8,635 bases of DNA, from positions 1 to 8,635 of the forward strand of contig DASYSA010000372.1 of assembly GCA_036003885.1 (NCBI GenBank), in the 5' to 3' direction. The position numbers were made by a program, and so were the translations under genes. A model generated the notes under the pieces. It did no database searches. It was not told the origin of the DNA and saw only the letters and a list, made by a program, of their open reading frames with translations. This DNA is from DASYSA01 sp036003885. Its GTDB lineage: Bacteria; Acidobacteriota; Blastocatellia; UBA7656. Below are positions 5,176 to 8,635 of this stretch, in pieces. Each line of letters opens with the position of its first letter. The first letter of the stretch is position 1.

Positions 5176-7113
5176 ATGGCATTTGCTAGATCGGATATGG
5201 GAGGAGCTGGCCGGGCATCAGTTCAGAGTGACGTTACTGTCAGGCTGGGACGCGCGGTCACCGCTACTCAAAATTACTTGTTGCAGATTCAAGCGGCTGA
5301 TGGTCACTGGTGTGGCGAGCTCGAGGGCGACACGATTCTCGAGTCAGAATACATCATGACTATGCACTTCATCGGCCGGTCCGACACCAATCGAGCGCGC
5401 AAGGCAGGCAACTATATTCGAGAGAGAGTGTTGTCGGAGGGAGGATGGGCCACGTATCCCGGCGGCCCGCCCGAAGTCAGCCCATCGGCAAAGGCTTACT
5501 TCGTGCTCAAGCTCCTTGGAGACGATCCTAAGGCGGCGCACATGAGGAAAACCAGGGATCTTGTTTGCGATCTGGGAGGCCTGGAGGCTGCAAATAGCTT
5601 CACGCGGATCTATCTGGCGATCTTCGGACAATACCCCTGGGATCGGTGCCCAGCAGTTCCTCCTGAGATTATCCTCTTGCCAAAATGGGCGCCGATTAAC
5701 CTTCACGAGATGTCTTCATGGACCCGTGGGATCGTCGTACCGCTTGCGATAATATGGGCCAGCAAACCTCAATGTCCGGTTCCTGAGCACGCGAGAATAC
5801 CAGAGCTGTTTATTGATGCTCCCGCGGCTCCATCTCCAAGCGGATTCTGGAAGACCGTCTTCAATACCACGGACGCGACGTTGAAACTGCTCGAATCTCG
5901 AAGATGGTCGCCGTCGCGAGCGAAAGCGCTGAAGGCTTGCGAGGCGTGGATGGTCGACCATTTCAGGAAGAGTAATGGCATCGGAGCGATCTTTCCGCCG
6001 ATCATCAATTCCATAATCGCACTGCGATGCCTCGGTTACGATAATGACCATCCACTGACGAGCCTTCAGATTCATGAACTCGAGAAGCTGGAACGTGAGG
6101 GTGATGAGAGCTTGTGCGTCGCGCCCTGCTATTCACCTGTCTGGGATACAGCTCTGTCCCTTGATGCGTTACTGGAGTCCGGTTTGCCCGCCGATCATTC
6201 AGCAGCTGTCCAGGCTGCCGACTGGATCATTGCCCACGAGGTGAAAGAGGTTGGCGACTGGAAAGTGAAGAATCCAAGGGGTGAGCCGGGCGGCTGGTAT
6301 TTCGAATATGCGAATGAGTTCTATCCAGACGTGGACGATACCTTTCAAGTGCTTACGTCATTGAGCAAAGTGATGAATTCTTCCGCACACGGCGAGACGC
6401 TTAAACAGGAAGCGATGGCACGGGCGCTAAGATGGGTGCTCTCGATGCAAAACAGGGACGGAGGCTGGGCTTCGTTTGACAAAGATTGCGATGAGCAATT
6501 CCTGACTCAGATTCCATTTGCCGATCACAATGCGATGATCGACCCCAGCACATCCGATATCACCGGGAGAGGCCTGGAAGCTCTTTCCAGACTGGGGTTC
6601 AAGCCGGACCATCCAGCAGTACGCAAGGCGATCTTTTTTCTGCTCAAGGAGCAAGAGCAGGATGGTTCCTGGTTTGGACGATGGGGTTGCAATTATATAT
6701 ATGGGACGTGGTTAGTACTACACGGATTGGAGTGCATCGGAGAGGATATGGCCGAGCCGCGATACCAGGCCGCGGCTTGCTGGCTGCGGTCAGTCCAGAA
6801 TGCAGATGGCGGATGGGGAGAGCTACCTCGCAGCTACGAAGATAGTGACTACAAGGGGCGAGGCCCAAGCACGCCTTCTCAAACGGCCTGGGCGGTAATG
6901 GGATTGATGGCGACCGGGGACAACAGCGACAGCGTACATCGAGGAATCCAGTACCTGCTGGACTCGCAGAATCCGGATGGCTCATGGGTGGACCAGTACT
7001 GGACCGGAACCGGCTTTCCAAAAGTCTTCTACTTGCGATATCACTTGTACGCAATCTATTTTCCACTCCAGGCTCTGGCGATGTATCGTCAGCGCCTGCT
7101 TCGCGATAGTTAG
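5176..7113 (+). CDS. shc: Squalene-hopene cyclase
   Basis: This enzyme (also called hpnF) cyclises squalene to hopene/hopanol at the membrane, the committed step of hopanoid synthesis. The 645 residues are normal for the family. The catalytic DxDD acid motif is YPDVDD with aspartates at 385, 387 and 388. SPVWDT (320-325), GGWYFEY just before the DxDD, and GRWGCNYIYGTW after a QW repeat are other cavity-lining signatures. QW repeats of the triterpene cyclases are visible at about 39-45 (QAADGHW), 425-431 (QNRDGGW), 493-499 (QEQDGSW), 541-547 (QNADGGW) and 598-604 (QNPDGSW). The end, GTGFPKVFYLRYHLY, is also typical. The frame opens at a GTG at 5152, but ATG 5176 has the better ribosome binding site. 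No disruption is seen. hpnH follows after 45 bases, probably on the same transcript. Confidence 0.97.
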   Translation: MAFARSDMGGAGRASVQSDVTVRLGRAVTATQNYLLQIQAADGHWCGELEGDTILESEYIMTMHFIGRSDTNRARKAGNYIRERVLSEGGWATYPGGPPEVSPSAKAYFVLKLLGDDPKAAHMRKTRDLVCDLGGLEAANSFTRIYLAIFGQYPWDRCPAVPPEIILLPKWAPINLHEMSSWTRGIVVPLAIIWASKPQCPVPEHARIPELFIDAPAAPSPSGFWKTVFNTTDATLKLLESRRWSPSRAKALKACEAWMVDHFRKSNGIGAIFPPIINSIIALRCLGYDNDHPLTSLQIHELEKLEREGDESLCVAPCYSPVWDTALSLDALLESGLPADHSAAVQAADWIIAHEVKEVGDWKVKNPRGEPGGWYFEYANEFYPDVDDTFQVLTSLSKVMNSSAHGETLKQEAMARALRWVLSMQNRDGGWASFDKDCDEQFLTQIPFADHNAMIDPSTSDITGRGLEALSRLGFKPDHPAVRKAIFFLLKEQEQDGSWFGRWGCNYIYGTWLVLHGLECIGEDMAEPRYQAAACWLRSVQNADGGWGELPRSYEDSDYKGRGPSTPSQTAWAVMGLMATGDNSDSVHRGIQYLLDSQNPDGSWVDQYWTGTGFPKVFYLRYHLYAIYFPLQALAMYRQRLLRDS

Positions 7114-7147
7114 GTCCGAGCAGGTTCGCCGGGTGCGAGTGACGCTT

Positions 7148-7153
7148 AGGTGA
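7148..7153 (+). promoter_or_regulatory. Ribosome binding site of hpnH
   Basis: AGGTGA lies 5 bases before the ATG at 7159. The in-frame GTG at 7150 falls inside this site, so it is unlikely to be the true start. Confidence 0.6.
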
Positions 7154-7158
7154 AGAGC

Positions 7159-8160
7159 ATGAGATTTCCACTACATCTTACGACCGACGCAATCAGACAC
7201 CAGGCAAGCAACGCGCTCAAAGGCAACAAGCGCTATCCAATGGTGCTGATGCTGGAGCCCCTGTACACGTGTAATCTCGCGTGCCTTGGCTGTGCGCTGG
7301 AGCGTCACACAGGCAGGCTCGAAGATCGAGTTCCACTCGCAAAATGCTTATCAGCCCTCGACGATTGCGGAGCTCCCATCGTTTCAATTTGCGGGGGCGA
7401 GCCGACAATATACCCGGAGCTCAAAGAGCTGATAGAGGGCGTTATAGAGCGCAAACGGCACGTCTATCTTTGTACTAATGCGTTGCTCCTTGAAACAAAA
7501 CTGTTCGGTCAGGTTGCTCCGCACAAGAGGCTCACCATCAATGTGCACCTGGATGGAATGCAGAAGACACACGACCTGGTCTGCGATCGCGCAGGAGTCT
7601 TCGATACAGCCATCAACATGATCAAGATGGCAAAACGCCTGGGGTATCACGTGACCACCAACACCACTGTGTTCAAAGAAACCGACATGAACGAGGTCGA
7701 GGAAGTCTGCAGACTCGTTTCTGAACTGGGTGTGGATGGTCTAATGATCGCTCCGGGTTATCACTATGAATCGGTTGAGCACGACATTTTCCTCACTCGG
7801 CAGGAGATCAATAATAAGTTCAAGCGAGTTCTCGATCTTTCGAAGAGATATCGATTGATGTCCACCCCGATGTATCTTGAATTCACGGCAGGGATGCGCG
7901 AGTACGACTGCTCGCCCTGGAGCACCGTGACCTACACGCCAAGCGGATGGAAGGGTCCTTGCTACCTGATCGGCAAACAGTGGTTCGATACCTGGGACGA
8001 GTTTTGGAACGGCGTCGACTGGACCTATTGGGAATCCCGCCGCGATAGCCTGTGCCAAAACTGCCTGATGCATAGTGGTTTTGAAGCCTCTGCCATGTTT
8101 GAACTCAGAAAGAGCCCTCGCGATATGCTCAGAATGGCTATGTGGAATCTAATGGGATGA
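7159..8160 (+). CDS. hpnH: HpnH, adenosylhopane synthase (radical SAM)
   Basis: HpnH cleaves S-adenosylmethionine and adds the 5'-deoxyadenosyl radical to the alkene of hopene (diploptene), giving adenosylhopane, the first step of side-chain extension. The 333-residue protein opens MRFPLHLTTD and carries the radical SAM CxxxCxxC as CNLACLGC (C38, C42, C45) after VLMLEPLYT, followed by ICGGEPTIYPEL (GGEP, 79-82). The C-terminal part matches the DUF3463 domain of HpnH proteins: APGYHYE, YDCSPW (C251), GWKGPCYLIG (C268) and LCQNCLMHSGFE (C299, C302). In the last motif, S306 stands where I recall the family having cysteine (MVHCGYE). The gene follows shc by 45 bases, matching its use of the cyclase product. 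hpnG, which acts next in the pathway, is not adjacent. Confidence 0.95.
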   Translation: MRFPLHLTTDAIRHQASNALKGNKRYPMVLMLEPLYTCNLACLGCALERHTGRLEDRVPLAKCLSALDDCGAPIVSICGGEPTIYPELKELIEGVIERKRHVYLCTNALLLETKLFGQVAPHKRLTINVHLDGMQKTHDLVCDRAGVFDTAINMIKMAKRLGYHVTTNTTVFKETDMNEVEEVCRLVSELGVDGLMIAPGYHYESVEHDIFLTRQEINNKFKRVLDLSKRYRLMSTPMYLEFTAGMREYDCSPWSTVTYTPSGWKGPCYLIGKQWFDTWDEFWNGVDWTYWESRRDSLCQNCLMHSGFEASAMFELRKSPRDMLRMAMWNLMG

Positions 8161-8246
8161 GCTACAGCGGCCTGGTCGCCGGCACGCGGAAATCAAATCG
8201 CGATCTGGCGACTTAGTGGGTGTCATGAAGCTCTAGCTGAACCAGA

Positions 8247-8635
8247 ATGCAGGTACTTGTAACAGGAGGCACAGGTTTCGTCGGCGCCCACCTGGTTCGC
8301 TCTTTGCTGGCACGGGGAGCCCGGGTCCGTTGTTTTGTGCGCACCACGAGCCGACTGGACAACCTGAGCCGATTACCGGTGGAGTTGGCCGTCGGCGATC
8401 TCTCTGACCTTGAGTCGCTTCGGAAGGCGCTTGACGGTTGCCTCCATGCCTATCATTGCGCCGCTGATTACCGCCTCTGGTGCCAGGATCCAGCCAGTAT
8501 GTATAGGAGCAACGTCGAAGGTACCAGCAATTTCCTGCGCGCGGCGTTCGAGGCAAAGGTCGAGCGAGTTGTGTACACCAGCACCGTTGGGTGCTTCGGT
8601 CTCAAGACAGACGGTACATCGGCTAATGAAACAGT
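8247..8635 (+). CDS. hpnA: HpnA, hopanoid-associated NAD-dependent epimerase/reductase (3' partial)
   Basis: The frame starts at the ATG at 8247, just after an in-frame TGA at 8238-8240, and stays open to the end of the window (129 complete codons). MQVLVTGGTGFVGAHLVRSL is the N-terminal Rossmann fold of extended SDR proteins, with the GxxGxxG nucleotide-binding loop at residues 7-13. GDLSDLESLRKAL, HCAADYRLW, DPASMYRSNVEGT and RVVYTSTVG follow, and the ADYRLW plus MYRSNVEGT pair is characteristic of HpnA. Full HpnA is about 330 residues, so some 200, including most of the substrate-binding part and the YxxxK, lie beyond the window. Its exact reaction in hopanoid synthesis is not settled; it is called a sugar epimerase or reductase. 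It lies 86 bases after hpnH, with no strong ribosome binding site and no clear promoter or terminator between them. Confidence 0.92.
   Translation, partial: MQVLVTGGTGFVGAHLVRSLLARGARVRCFVRTTSRLDNLSRLPVELAVGDLSDLESLRKALDGCLHAYHCAADYRLWCQDPASMYRSNVEGTSNFLRAAFEAKVERVVYTSTVGCFGLKTDGTSANET

Noticed and set aside
4887..5189. Open frame of 100 codons between ispH and shc, from a GTG, running into shc
   Set aside because: No family resemblance, no properly spaced ribosome binding site, a competing open frame over the same bases, and a 14-base overlap with the well-supported shc start.
6644..7171. Long minus-strand open frame (175 codons) opposite the end of shc
   Set aside because: It lies opposite strongly conserved shc sequence, encodes no recognisable motif, and is a codon-bias shadow, as are the other minus-strand frames.
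8161..8246. Short GC inverted repeats between hpnH and hpnA
   Set aside because: Stems of 3-4 bp only, with no T-run and no promoter-like pair of boxes.

Overview
The window is a stretch of a hopanoid biosynthesis cluster. Every confident gene lies on the + strand. In order they are: hpnJ (5' end missing), hpnK, two small paired four-helix DMT/SMR-type membrane proteins, hpnI, ispH, shc (squalene-hopene cyclase), hpnH and hpnA (3' end missing). There are no RNA genes, mobile elements or CRISPR arrays, and no visible break in base or codon use. The source is a hopanoid-producing bacterium using the MEP isoprenoid route. Moderate GC, the gene order and the split DMT pair would fit an Acidobacteriota-like soil bacterium, but this is inference from gene content and cannot be proven from the window.

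Block 1 (1-3862) is the side-chain block. HpnJ, HpnK and HpnI together turn bacteriohopanetetrol (BHT) into BHT cyclitol ether: HpnI adds N-acetylglucosamine, HpnK deacetylates it, and HpnJ, a radical SAM enzyme, contracts the sugar ring to the cyclitol. From hpnK to hpnI the genes overlap stop-to-start (ATGA, ATGA, TGATG), so four proteins should be translated as one coupled unit. Two of them are paralogous four-helix membrane proteins that look like the two halves of an ArnE/ArnF-type lipid flippase. They are the least explained genes here and a good candidate for a hopanoid flippase.

Block 2 (3863-7113) makes the scaffold. ispH supplies IPP/DMAPP, the C5 precursors of squalene, and shc cyclises squalene to hopene. 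A 340-base gap (4836-5175) with no recognisable gene separates them. It holds a perfect TATAAT box, a strong 7-bp GC hairpin and a dyad just upstream of the shc ribosome binding site, suggesting that shc has its own promoter and a structured leader of about 200 nt.

Block 3 (7114-8635) starts the side chain. HpnH adds the 5'-deoxyadenosyl group to hopene to give adenosylhopane. HpnA, an extended SDR-type epimerase/reductase family protein of unsettled role, begins and runs off the end. hpnG, which removes adenine from adenosylhopane, and the squalene genes hpnC/D/E are not in the window and must lie elsewhere if the pathway is complete.
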